DNA of 64,000 nt from Spirometra erinaceieuropaei (taxonomy: Eukaryota; Platyhelminthes; Cestoda; Diphyllobothriidea; Diphyllobothriidae), in contig CACRXP010000569.1 in NCBI GenBank assembly GCA_902702965.1, positions 292,333 through 356,332 of the forward strand. The letters run 5' to 3'. Of the stretch, positions 22,520 to 33,941 are shown piece after piece. Made by a program: the position numbers and the translations under genes. The notes below the pieces were generated by a model. The model was given only the letters and a program-made list of their open reading frames with translations, ran no database searches and was not told the origin of the DNA. Every line of letters begins with the position of its first letter. Position 1 is the first letter of the stretch.

Positions 22520-23682
22520 CCAAAATTGACGTAGATATCGAAAATGTGGTGAAAGCATGCCACGTGTGCCAAATAACACAGAAAACCTTACCGAAGGTGC
22601 CTCTGAAGCTTCGGGCCTGGCGCAACTCGCCGTGGAAGAGGGCACACGTCGATTATTTTGGGCCATTCCAAGGCCATATCGTCTTGGTGGCGGTTGACGC
22701 CCACATTAAATGGACTGATGCAATTCCGACAGGAAATCGCTTTTCTTCATTGGCTACAATTGACAGGTTGCAAACTGTTTTTTTCCCCTTTTGGGATACC
22801 TGGAATAGTCATTTCAGATAATAGCCCGGCCTTTACTAGTGCACAGTTTAAAGAATTCATGGAGGAAAACGGAATAAGGCATTTAACTACTTCCCTGTAC
22901 CACGGTGATTCCAATGGTTTCGCAGAGCGCGCAGTCCAGAAATGAAGCACGGACTAGCCAAACAGACGGAAGCGGACTTGGCCACCAAGTTTTCATGCCT
23001 TTTGTTTAGCTATTACATAACACCAAACGACCCAACCGATTCCCCGCCTGCAGAACTGATCTTGAAGCGGCAGTTGCGTACACGGATCGAGCCGCTTAAG
23101 CCATCAACGCATGATTGAGTCAATGAAAAACAGACGAAGATGAAAGAACGAGATAATGTGAACGCCCGACTACGAGTCGTCACACCTAAAGAAAGTGTCT
23201 ACACGCGACTAGAACACGAGACGAACTGGTGTCCAGCAGTAGTTCGAACAAGCGAGGCGCAAATAGTGGAATTAGCGTTAGAAGATGGAAGAATTGTGCG
23301 TCGACATCTGGACCAACTTCACAGCCAAACGGACACAGTAAGTAGAGAAATCGGGGAGTTCGAACTGCCAGCAACCCTTGATAGGGATCCTGGCGTCCCG
23401 AGGACTGCACACCTACTGCATGCACAGAACACTACGCCACCGACCGAGGCGTATGTTCCTCCTCCTCCTCCTCCTTCTCCTCCTCCTCCTCCTCCTCCTC
23501 CTCCTCCTCCTCCTCCTACTACTACTACTACTACTACCCTGCCCAGCACTAACTTAGGGGCAGAGAAACGAGTGACTCTACAAAGCGGCGCAGAAGTCAA
23601 CGATTTCGCTGTGAGAAGATCGACCCGATTCCGCAAACCCGTCCCACGTTTTCAGGACGAATTCCATAAGAACATTGTTTAA
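22520..23682 (+). pseudogene. gypsy integrase with Pro/Thr-rich C-terminus
   Basis: KACHVCQITQ is the CC half of the HHCC zinc-binding domain. The catalytic triad is visible as HVDYFGPF (D), VISDNSPAFTS (D) and GFAERAVQ (E). A frameshift lies between the first and second Asp, near 22750, and stops follow near 22944 and 23118. From 23140 a 180-codon frame forms the integrase C-terminus. It holds a run of prolines and threonines encoded by a microsatellite (23458-23537) and ends in RRSTRFRKPVPRFQDE, the basic tail usual in gypsy Pol proteins. The last frame is unusually intact compared with the rest. Confidence 0.9.
23458..23537. repeat. Compound microsatellite (CCT)n-(ACT)n inside the integrase tail
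   Basis: CCT units at 23458-23517, with one TCT interruption, switch to ACT units at 23518-23537. In the plus frame they encode proline and then threonine and do not break the reading frame. The motif is the reverse complement of the class at 2329-2423. Confidence 0.95.
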
Positions 23683-23752
23683 CAATCTACTAGTACCTTT
23701 ACTGTTGTCTCCCTCCACCCCATGCTCTCCACTTGAGAGTGGAGGCACGAAG

Positions 23753-24075
23753 TGTATGTTGCCCGGACTGTCAAGACATCATGCCACATGTGCGTGACAA
23801 GCGAACGACCAAGGTCATGTACCCCTTTCACACCTCCTTTGTGCTAATTGGCCGCTCAGTAGCCTATGACATTCCCCCTTGCCATATACCCGACCGTTTC
23901 CACAAGTCTCCTCAATTTGCTGTATCTTGTACTCAGTACACGTCCTGTTCACAACTAACCTTCTGTTCTGCATACATAATTTTGGCGATGCTGCCTAACG
24001 AACATGTCTTCATTACTGCCTACACCGTTACTTGTCTGGACAAAGAAAACCCAGAAAAACTCAAATGACCTGTGG
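23753..24075 (+). repeat. 3' LTR of the gypsy element
   Basis: About 323 bases matching 18338-18662; begins TGTATGTTGCCCGG. The preceding bases GAGAGTGGAGGCACGAAG are purine-rich and sit where the polypurine tract is expected. Confidence 0.88.
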
Positions 24076-24928
24076 CTAATTAGTGAGGTTGCTGATTGAG
24101 CTGTCGGTGGACATCCGGGCGTTTTTGCACCCGTCCTAAAAAGTAATCGTCTTGGCCCACAATCGCCAGACGGGTGCAAAGAATTTCGGATGGCCTCAGA
24201 TACATTAATTTGCTTGTCCCTGTTTGGTTTTTCGGACCAACTTGACAGCAAAAAATAACGGCGCGAACTAATTAGGGCCACTAACTATCTCAGCGGTCAT
24301 CGAGTGCGGGCTCGACACTGGTCACAGTGAAATGCGAGTCTGATGCAGCGCAACGGCTGGTCAACGGGGGCCAGGCAAAGTGAGTTGTGCGTTTCACTTT
24401 TCAGTCTCCGAATATGGGTAGGCGGATTTACTATTACTGGAAATGCCAGACCTCAGGTAATCCTCTTCCATGGAATTGGCAGTGTACCGTACAATAATTA
24501 TAATAACATTATGAGAGAGTGAAATATCATGAAGTGCGTAAGCAGCAGTTTTTTCAGCTAACTGTTTCCATTGGAGGGGAAAGTTGTGGACATGCGATGC
24601 CGTCGGTGGGGACCCCTTGGAACTGAACACATGTAGGCAATAATTCAAAGCACAATGCCATACGGTGTGGATGCTGCGCTTGCGTCTCGACCGCCTCTAT
24701 ACCGGTCCTTCGACCCATGGAACCAATTTAATCGTCGTTTGTCTAACTGCCTAAATGTCACAGTCACTAAAGAGGAGATTTTGGCCAATGGAATCTGTTG
24801 GTGCCAATAAGCAAAAAGTGGACCTTCCCGTGAGGATTGCAAACAACGGACGTCAAAGAACGACCGCTTGTCCTTGGATCCGCCCCTTCAGCAGAAGGGG
24901 GAACAAAGTTGCGGATCGATTATTGCAG
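24076..24928. other. Stretch between the gypsy element and the unknown gene
   Basis: No recognised gene or repeat pair. The 3' UTR of the minus-strand gene 26048-24929 should lie at the right-hand end of this stretch. Confidence 0.35.
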
Positions 24929-26048
24929 TCAGGGGATTTCGAATGAAATCTCTCCTATTTGTCCCCTACCACTGCCAGTTGTTTGATCTGAAAGCAGTTA
25001 TACAAATATATACAACGTACTGACAACATCCTTCATCGTTGCCTGCAGTTGCTGCATACTGTTGTTGAGGTCAACCACTAGCTTGGCCAGGTAGTCGACT
25101 CTATTCATAATAGACTGTCAAAGAGATTGTCAGCGGTCTTACTCAAGGGACGTTAACTGAACTTTCCTGTCGGTAATGCCCGTCTGCACCTGCTGGTAAC
25201 ATACCGGTTGCGCGGCTGACACTGGCACAGGCGCCGGCATTTCCGCCGACAGTCTTGAGTAATACGGAATAAAATGCAGTTATCAGTATGAAATCGATGG
25301 CGAAGATTGACTCAACAGACTTGACAGAGAGATGTGCAGTATCTGTTCGTCCCTTCTTGGCCTAAGAATTACGGGCGATAAGTATGCTTAACGCGGTATT
25401 CTGCGTGGTGTTTACCAGCCACGTAGCTGCCTCGGACGGCACCGTGGGTCGTTCTCATCGTCTGAGTCCGGCATCTGCCTAACCGTATACACTTGTGGGT
25501 CTAGTTCGGGCATTTTTAATTCCGGTGATTGATTTACCACGCGACCTAGAGGGAATGGACTGCTCATTTATCCGCGCATAATATGCCATCTTATCAGGTG
25601 CAATCCGCGTGTGGATTGTGCCCCGAATAAAGCCTAAATATTTGCGCCTCATGATTGCTTCAAATAGTGGACAAAAAAAACAGCACAAAAAATTTAACTG
25701 TATTTCAGACACTTACTGTGTGATTGGACTTGCTATTCAGTTACTAAACCTACTTCCGACTTGCATAACATAAAATGCATTATCAATGGCGTGTGTAAGA
25801 CCATAAAGGCGCGACAGACACTAAATATACGCGGAATGACCTACCAGTTTGTCAAGAGCGTTCGGTCGATCATGAAACTGCAGCAACCATGTAGCAGTCG
25901 AGTAGGGTAACGCGTGTATGGGCTCGTAGGCACCAAATGCTGGGCAGAGGGGTTTAGGCTCTATCGGTCGGGCAGTCAGACTTATTTTTCCTAAAAGTTG
26001 CGTTACGTCTTCGTACACACTGGCAAAGGACAAGGGCGGCTTAGACAT
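24929..26048 (-). CDS. Unrecognised multi-exon gene with a leucine-rich helical C-terminus
   Basis: I do not recognise the family. Exon 26048-25845 encodes 68 residues starting MSKPPLSFASVYEDV, ends in phase 0 at ALDKL and is followed by the donor GTAGGT. At the other end, three pieces splice in frame: one ending 25143 (PAPVPVSAAQPV, then TDRKVQLTSLE; donor GTAAGA), 25100-25021 (VDYLAKLVVDLNNSMQQLQ; donor GTACGT) and 24987-24929 (ending ISFEIP and a TGA). The introns between them are 42 and 33 nt. The C-terminal piece has leucines spaced like a short coiled coil, suggesting a protein-protein contact. A piece at 25474-25416 (MPDSDDENDP) has good splice sites, but joining it to the 25253 acceptor makes a stop. 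So the middle of the gene is unsolved, and it could carry a disabling change. Confidence 0.5.
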
Positions 26049-28160
26049 GGTCGCAGATAAGTGAACAGATAGGATATGATTTATTATAGAAATGTGACTA
26101 GAATAGAGGATAAAATAAACTCAAGCAGATATAATGCTGATAATAGGCAACAGAATACGCGAATATTAACAAGTCAGTAAAATGCACGGGATAATGGAAT
26201 GACACGGCAAGACAGTACTCTGCGTAAATTAAACGTCTCCATACAAAAAAATAGAAATAAGAGTATCAAAACGGCCATATCTGGGAATAATAAACGGTAA
26301 CAGGGACTAAGCGGGCTGGCGCGGCGGTAGGCGTTGATTAGTGTTCGTGTGACCACGGATTCCGAAACGCGGGAGAGGAAAGAAAACTTCCGTTTAAAAC
26401 AATCGGCCACCACAACCACGCCAGACAGAGCAGCAGATAACTCGTGTACAAGAGGCTCACTTAAACAAAAACGCCCTAATCAGTTTGTCTAAGTACACTA
26501 TAATCGCCCAAGAAGTGTGGGCCTCAGGGAACTCTCGGGCGAATTAACGTATGTTTACGCAAATGTATCGTAGGTAAACTTAAAAAGCTTCATTTAAACG
26601 AAGAAAATGCTCCTTAAAAGTTTTCTAGATTTGGCGTAGCCATGGCCACGTCTATCCGCGCTTGGCCACGCCAGCAGGGTGGTGTCATGTGTTGGCAGGA
26701 TCATAGGACAAGGTGGATACCAAATCCAAAAAAATATTTATACCAATAGAGTCTGGCCTCGATCATTTGGATACGATGGAGAAAACTCCTAACCTCGCAT
26801 GATATCAAATCCTGTAATTTCCCGTGCTTCGCGTACCACGTGAAGTACCTCACAGGAGCGAGTGGGACACTGTGCTGAACGCATGACACAAGGCCCTCAT
26901 TATCAAGTCCTCAAACGAGGGCGTGCTGCTGTCGTACCGAAAAAAAACTACCTAGTGAAGGCGAACAACCTACTTGTAGGTCATTAATGTTATGTCCCAA
27001 GTGAATTCCACAGTAACGTTGAGACGCAAATTCATTAACGAAAACTCAAGTTTAATGTCAGTACTCGACAGCCATATTTTGGGAGTCATACGATTGTGAC
27101 ATTTTCAAATGCACATGAAGGCGACATCTTTCGGTCCAAGGTAACGGCTTAAAGCGCGCTAAACCAGGGACTAGCAAAGACAGTGACTCGGCGAGATAAC
27201 CTTTTGATTGCAGACTCAGAAAATATAGTCATCTCGTTGATATGGCCTCCTAAAAAAGTCAAGGCGAAGCATGTCTAAGTTTATTTAGCGAGGGTAATGG
27301 CAAAGCCCTTAAAAGCTCTATTGTGTACATACTGGGATGCTACATACAACTGTACACGCATTCTGAAAAAATGTCAGCGTCAAAATATTCGTCACATAAT
27401 TTAAATAACACTGTTTGAAAAACATCAGTTTGTAGTTGGCATGATTTCTAATCCAGGTTCAGAGTGTACAGGGAAAACAGGGGCCACATATAATCATCCA
27501 AGCGTTTCTTAAGGAGCTTCAGGACATCTCCTTCGCAATTGATTAGGGTAGAAAATTCTCTTGTTCTACTACCCGTTGCGTGAAGAACTCGGAGTGAATG
27601 TTTGGCCTGCATATTTTCGTGCGTACATCGATTGTCCACAGAAACGAGGTGAAAATTGCCATTGAGACATGTTCAAGAATGCAGCTCTTGTTAGAGGCCA
27701 CGTATTATTTTATAGACTTAAATAAGGTCACACCCTTGCTACCAGTAAAACTGAGGGAATAGATTAACGCACTCTGGTCTTTCTGTGTGTGATCGGCATT
27801 TTAGGCCTTTTGTTTGCATAGTTGTGCGATGTTGCACTTTTTCGAGTCGCATTAGGTCCTTCGCGAGCCATTGCGGCCACTCCCGTATGCCATATTCTAG
27901 GTGATATCGAATGAAAGTGCAATACGCCTTGTCAAAAAGGTCTTTATTAACGATATAAACGTACTTTTGGTAGCGTACAGTATTCTGGTGGCATTAAAAT
28001 GACAATTTTAGGCTGCCCTGTACCAAAGCACCAAGATCCCTCTGCAGAGATTCTTTGGGAAGTTGAATGCCTTTTAGGTAATAGCCCTCATACTCCCGTT
28101 CGGGTGGCAGTTAGCTGGACGTAGGTGCGGGACGGTACGATTTTTTACATAAAAATCTAG
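26049..28160. other. Upstream region of the unknown gene; otherwise empty
   Basis: The promoter of the gene at 26048 should be at the left edge, but no element is clear. The rest, to 28160, is AT-rich with no known protein motif and no repeat pairing within the window. Confidence 0.35.
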
Positions 28161-28720
28161 AACGGCGGACGACGTTTACAGTCCATGCAGGTTACCTTGA
28201 AGAGCCTTCTGGCCACCAAGGCCCTCAGTGACTCGCCAGAGCTGAACGTCATCGGCAAACCTTCCAAGCCACGGCTTTTAACGCATCGTGATAGCTTCAA
28301 GCGCGTCAGGTTGTTTAAAGTGAGAAAAAAAGGGCTGAGTTGTCGACCTCACTCTCTACTCCCATTCCCAGGCCCTAGCCATTTGTCCAAGCCGGTTAGC
28401 TGTCTGGTGCCAGGAATGAGCGTAATGGCCGACATTTTTATTGACCTTGTCTGCGGGTGCCACATGCTGGATCTTGCCCCCTGGACACAAGCACCAAGAT
28501 TTCACGCAAAAGGGGGTGGGCGACATGCACCTCATATGCGTGATAGTGCCATAAGTCACACTGGAAAGAAGCCATTCCAGCCTGATTCTCAGTCCACCAG
28601 TCAGCCGTTCCGCGCAGACACACACTGGGCTGACTGCAAGATGTGAGTTACATCGTTAATTGGCAACCTTCCAAGCGACGGAGCTTAGCGTACCGCTATA
28701 GTCTCAGGCTTGGACAACAC
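28160..28720. repeat. Probable dispersed repeat with an internal partial duplication
   Basis: The phrase CCAAGCCACGGCTTTTAACG near 28267 recurs in altered form as CCAAGCGACGGAGCTTAGCG near 28671, each followed by a similar dinucleotide-level context. Frames on both strands (28185-28646 plus, 28625-28356 minus) are long but mutually exclusive and carry no known domain. It lies just beyond the 3' end of the LINE at 28880. Confidence 0.35.
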
Positions 28721-28879
28721 ATTCAACAGAGCAGCCACCTGGAGAGAAAGCCGAGAAGCACAAACCCATTTGCGTGAGAGGTGCCAATTGCGTGTTTCCG
28801 TTGTTTTGTTGTGGATGGTGTAGATTATCGTGAGGAGGGATCTGGTATTGCCGGCGGTGTTCTGCCGCAGCTTTTCATG

Positions 28880-31800
28880 AGTTTTCGTGCAACCGAAAGA
28901 ACCATGTGGTGAATGAATGTGCGAGGGTAATGCGGACAGTCTGGGCAATGACGTCTGGTGTATGTTGGTGCCCCAAGCACTGGTTCGCTAGTCTCCGTAT
29001 GACGGATTCGTAAGTGACCGACCAGGACAATGTGTGAGGAGAATGTGCGGTCCCAATGAGTTCAGGTTTGGATCGATTCCACATCGCTGGAGGTGAGGGC
29101 TGTGATGTGAAAGTCTTGGTGGTTGACGGGGCGCCAGGAGCGTTTTGGTCGGTAATGAGGGGTTTTATTCGTCGTCGCCGCGGTGAGTGTGGCAGAAGCG
29201 ATGGAGGTGGCGATGGGACGCGGGGATTCGGAACAAAGGTGTCAATGGTGGGCGCCGTCGTGATCGGCGAGGAAGTTGGAGCAAGAGCAGTTGTCGAGGC
29301 AGCGTCTGCGGTTGTCGTGCAGTTGATGAGTTGGGTCCGAGGATGACCAACGAGATACATCCGCACGTGGAATGTTCATTGACAGCGCGATCATGTTGGG
29401 TGGGGTTGGGTGCGATGTTGCGAATCAAGGGCGCCCTAGTCTTGCGAACTTCCCCCTTGGTTTTGACGGCGACGATCCTGTTTGCTTCGCAGATCGCTGC
29501 GCCAGCCCTCACTGTTCTTCTTTAGGCCGATCTGTCCTGGACGATGTTCTCCAAAGTTTCCTGGTTGATGTTCATTCGCTTCAGAGAGAACTTCCGATTG
29601 TTCTTGTAGCGTCGATTTTATCCCCTCTGTCGGCGAATACCCGTAGCCTCATCTATGTAGAAAAATCATGTGAGTAGTCACCCGCCCTCCATCTCCACCA
29701 TATGGCCGCTCTATCACAGTCGCATTTGCCCCAGCATGGCGCGGATGTTCAGAATCCCGGTCCGTTCCAGGACTTCCGTGTTCGGGGTCCTGTCTTACCA
29801 TTTTCGCTTTAGTATTTTGCGGATGTAGCTAAGATTGAAGTGATTTAGCTTCCTGACACGGCTGAAGTAGACGGTCCAGGTCTCCAATCCGTTCAGAAGC
29901 GCGGTCAAGACGAGGGCCTTGTACATTTTCAGTTTGACGTTCATTTGAAGGCTGAGGCGGCTCCACACAGAGGCTTGCAGCCGACCAAAGGCCTGACTAG
30001 CTTTGGGGCTCGGATAGGCAAACTGGTCGTCGATGCTTGTGCTGTGCGAGAGTGTGCGTCCTAGATAAGCGAAGCTGTTCAGTGTTTTAAGTTATATGCT
30101 TGCTTACTTGATACTTTCTTCTTGATGCTGTTGACATTGAACCGAGGAGCGTCGTATTCCATGCTGGGTAACGGTTAGTGCATTAACACAGTTTTGTCTG
30201 TGTTGATTGTTAGTCCGGACTTAACGCCTTCGGCGGCAAAAAGGTCCACGCTCCTTTGCATGTCCTCTTCGGACGTGGTGTCGAGTGCTCAGTAGTCCGC
30301 GAAGAGAAAGTCGTGTACCGTGGTCGTAGGCGGCCGCGTTAAAGCCTTCATGCGCTTGCTCTTGTGAAGATGCCCGTCAATTCTATGAGCGATGCGTATC
30401 CCAGGACGCTCATCACGGTAGCTGTCCATTGGCATGGCAGAGAACATGAGGCTACAGAGGGTGGAGAGAGTACGCAGCCCTGCTTCACTACTTTGGTCAC
30501 TACAAATGTCTCGAAGACCGCCCTTTTGTACGTGACACGCGCCACCATCCAGGCATCGAGTTGACGCACCAAGTGCATGAACCGTTTGGCACAACTGAAT
30601 TTCTGCTTGATTTTCCAAAGTGCATCGCGATTCCTCGTGTCGAAGTCTTTCGTTAGATCCACGAAAGTAGTTTAAAGGTAGGTCCGCATTTCCTGGCACT
30701 ACTTCCATAGATAACGAGCGACAAAAACCATGTCGGTTGTCCAGCGGTGACATCTGAAGCCACATTAGCTTTCCGGCAGTAGTCCCTGCTCGAGGTTACC
30801 TTTGAGAGGATTGAGGGAGACGCGAGCGAAGATCTTTCCGGCGATGTTGATCAGCAAGATGCTTCTGTGGTTATCAGAGAATTAACGGTTCCTTTTGCTT
30901 TTGTAGAGATGGGCGATGGTCGTATCATTGATATCCTGAGGGACCTGTCGTTGTCGCCGCATCTCCTGGACGACCGACGTGAGGTGATCCATTAGTCAGT
31001 GGCCGAAGTACTCGAAGATTTCAGCTGGGCTCGTATTGGAGTCGGGTCCTTTTCCGATGGAGAGTTTTTGCACGGCGTGGATGGCTTTTTGGAAAAAGGG
31101 CGGGAAATCCCGATCAATGTTGATTTCCACTTTGGGGAGCCGGTCGGTGGCGACTTCGGAGATTGTGGAGGAGTGGTTGACGACGTTTCTGAAGAGCTAA
31201 ACCCAACGCTTAAGAATCTGCGACTTCTCCATCAGGAGCAATGATCTATCCAAGCTGAGAAGCGGCGAATCTCCTTTCATTGGGGACCATAGATCGTTTT
31301 TGTCGCAGTGAATAAGTTTTTTGCTTCATTGTGATCGGCATATCCCTGAAGATCCTCGGCCATGAGGACCATCCAGACGCCCTGCACTTCTCGCAATCGC
31401 TGCTGCGCAAGGTGGCGACATTGGTAGAAGGCCGCTTTGTTTGCAACAGACGGTCGATTAGGGTTTTGTGTAACCTGTTTTTTCGGTTAGCAGGTCGCTG
31501 ACGTCGGCGGGGTTGTCGTCGAACCAATCCTGGTACCGAAGACGGGCTCAGCCTAGGACACTCAAAGAGGTCGGGTGGTCAGTCTACTGCTGTTGACACC
31601 GTTGACTCTCCACGGGGACGTTTTCATCTGAATCTTGCACGTCGTCCACTCGCTGGGTCAACTGATTACTGAAATATAAACAGTGAACAGGCAGATTCAA
31701 CAGAACAGTATTGAACTTGCCTGGTGATCGCTTATCTCGTGGCCTGACATGAGGTTGCAGACGGAGCCTCATCTTGGAGATGACGAGGTAGTGGTCCGTC

Positions 31801-32445
31801 CAGCCATCGGCGTCGCACATTTGCTCTGGTCACAAGTACGACCTGTTGATCTCTCATCCAGGCGCGAACATAGAACAGCAGCTGCCAGCGCAGTGATCGG
31901 AGGTGCATCCACTTTGACTTCGCCCCCCCTCGAAAACGCGGAAGAAGGTATTAGTCGGCAGGAGGCGGTGTTCGGGACATGTTCGTAGAAGGAGATTGTT
32001 TCCTCTACAGCCGCCTGTCCCGTGAGGACCCATCACTCCCATCCAGGCAGCGCAGTCTGTCTCTACACAGGCACTGCAGTCACCAAGGACAGCCAGCTTG
32101 TCCACCTTCGACACAGACGACAAGAGGGCGTGGGGGTCCTCGTATAGCCTGGTCTTCGACTCCTCCGAATCGGTTATTGTTGGCGCGTAGGCGCGGATCA
32201 TGGTAGCGAATTAGGATCCCCGAAGAGGTAGGCGCAGACTCATCAGCCGGTCTTTGATGCCCTGCGGCAGACAGGGCAGTCGTTCCAAGATGTCGTTCTG
32301 GATGACGAGGGTGACGGTAGCGTCGCGTCGCTTTGTCTTCGTGTGACCGCTGCAGAAGGTGTGGCCAGCACCCACTTCCTCCAGCTGTCCCTGTTTAGAC
32401 AACCGGGTGGCGCCGAGAACAGTGATATCTAGTTTGTGAAGAAGG
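28880..32445 (-). pseudogene. LINE (non-LTR retrotransposon) copy A, nearly full length
   Basis: Reading the minus strand from 32445 down gives the domains in order. First comes an AP-type endonuclease (GQLEEVGAG near 32380; NDILERLPCLPQGI near 32270; YAPT at about 32190; VLGDCSA near 32080 where LGDFNA is usual). A linker covers 31850-31000. The reverse transcriptase follows, with DLTKDFDTRNRDALWKI at 30660-30600, KQGCVLSP near 30480 and the catalytic box FADY at about 30300, where the second Asp of FADD is lost. After it come a connection region with AAICEANRI near 29490, a Cys/His-poor finger relic reading YLVGHPRTQ near 29350, and a long Pro/Thr/Ser tail. Frameshifts and stops are frequent. 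In an intact element this protein would nick DNA and reverse transcribe its own RNA. Confidence 0.88.
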
Positions 32446-32725
32446 AGACATGATCGCTGGGACAAGAGCTTTATTCGCCCGACGTTTCGAATTCCTGCTC
32501 GAACCCATCCTCGGAGACAATAACGTATACGGGTAGTTCATGGACAAGGGGCTGCGGTATTTATAGGATACAGTCGCGATGCTACAGCATACCTTTGAAA
32601 ATTCACGGCTTCCCCCTCCATCAGAGACTGTTGTATTTGGTGTGTTAACTGTTCGGTGGCCGACATTCGCGTCGTTAATTGCTGCAATTTCATCACGGTC
32701 GTTGGATGTTGGTGTGATGATCGCC
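32440..32725 (-). repeat. Small dispersed repeat with hammerhead-like motif, copy A
   Basis: This stretch abuts the truncated 5' end of LINE copy A. Read on the minus strand it matches 63590-63290: a block around ATCATCACACCAACATCCAA and GAAATTGCAGCAATTAAC, then a hammerhead-like box at 32515-32481, then a conserved end near CAGCGATCATGTCTCC. In this copy the box is damaged: CCGAGGA stands for CTGATGA, though GAAACGTC is intact. Confidence 0.5.
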
Positions 32726-32822
32726 CGACCTCAGCGTTGGGAACAGTGAGACAAAATCGGAAGGTCATGAGTATATCACATAAAAGTTGATTTCATAAGA
32801 CTTTCCCACCCGCGCGCACATT

Positions 32823-33824
32823 CATTCAATGGTCAATCTCATAAAATGTTAGGCGAAATACTGGAAGGCGTTTTCGATTAGTGAGGATTACTTAAGCGGG
32901 GTTGTAAAACTGATTATCGCGCGGCAGAATCCCAAGACATTTCGGTCACACCAGGATGCCAAACTTTGAATGCACCTCTTTTGAGCCGTCTGTAGGAACC
33001 GTATTTTGCAAAAATGACTGCTTAAATAGTATGACATTTTCTATTTATTTTTGACATTTTTATAAGTCTCAATATGTTTTAGAGAAAGCACGCACAGAAA
33101 TATTCATTCTTGCATTTGTTTGGTAGAAAACCACGTCTTCTTCTAGTTTTATGCCCGAAGAAAGAGTATCATGAAGGACCCCCTGTATTACAGGTGGTCT
33201 GTCCCTAAATGTCAGTGGGCTGGGGTTATAGTTAGTGTTACGGTTAGTGCTGTAGTTAGCTTTAGGGTCTTAAATAGGACGGTTAGATTAAGGGTCATGG
33301 GTATTAGTGTTAGGATTAGGGTTGATGTTAGGGCACAGAAATGGGTACACCCCCTAAAATTTAGCGCGAGCCCGCCTATAGTACGGAGGGTCTGTATTCC
33401 CGGGTCCGACCCCCTTAATGCGAATACAACGGCAGATGGTCTCAAAATTATTCAGAAATTTAAAAAACATTTTAAAACCTAAATAGGATATTTCGTCATG
33501 CGAAAAAGTTTGGAGAAGGGATGATTTGCTGCTAAATGAGCACAAAAATGGATACTTTTGTGCTTGTCGCTAAATAATGCATTTGATTTTATAAGACCAT
33601 TCAAAATAAAGGGAAAAAATATAATATTTAAGTAGTCATTTCTGCCGAATGCGGCCTTTTCGGACGGCCGAAAAAATACATTGAAAAGCTGGCACCCTGA
33701 CTGGACTGGAATATCTTGAAATTCTGCTTCACTATAATCAATCTTACAACTCCGCTGAAGTAACCCTTTCTAATCTAAAGGGTGTACCAGGATTTCAGTT
33801 AGTGTCTTATGAGATTGCTCACTG
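32823..33824. mobile_element. Foldback DNA element, copy 2, with a replaced centre
   Basis: Both arms match the element at 33942-34936 at lower identity. The left arm runs from CATTCAATGGTCAATCTC (32823) to about 33169. The right arm runs from about 33437 (CTCAAAATTATTCAG) to GATTGCTCACTG (33824). The usual centre is missing and a telomere-like element (33171-33410) stands there instead. Flanking TA is no longer intact (TT and TC), consistent with age. Confidence 0.75.
33171..33410. mobile_element. Small TIR element with degenerate TTAGGG array, copy 1
   Basis: Starts GGACCCCCTGTATTACAGGTGG and ends near GGGTCTGTATTCCCGGGTCC, inverted relatives of the ends at 44393-44586. The inside, about 33226-33335, is a run of TTAG-rich units (GTTAGTGTTA, TTAGATTAAGGG, TTAGGATTAGGG). 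It sits in the middle of foldback copy 2. Confidence 0.6.
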
Positions 33825-33941
33825 TCTTTGTGTCTATAGAGTTTTCGTTGATTATTTTCCCCTCGTTTTCAGCATGTGACTAATTTTTATATTCATTAAA
33901 GCCCCTTTAATGGTATTTAACACCTGATTGAGACTGATGTA

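Larger units (their letters stand above)
18338..24075 (+). mobile_element. Ty3/gypsy LTR retrotransposon, degraded, with a nested DNA element
   Basis: Complete but dead LTR element on the plus strand: LTR, gag remnant, zinc knuckle, protease, RT, RNase H, integrase with a Pro/Thr-rich tail, LTR. The two LTRs are clearly related but diverged, so the insertion is not recent. The domain order with integrase last places it in Ty3/gypsy. The RT is interrupted by a TA-flanked DNA element (20520-21349). No target-site duplication is obvious: TTGAG precedes the left LTR and CTAAT follows the right one. The polypurine tract is probably the purine-rich stretch just before 23753. Confidence 0.92.

Noticed and set aside
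23319..23636. Minus-strand frame with poly-Gly and poly-Val
   Set aside because: Antisense shadow of the Pro/Thr microsatellite in the integrase tail.
29056..29525. Plus-strand frames of about 100 codons
   Set aside because: Antisense to the LINE copy A tail, which reads consistently on the minus strand.
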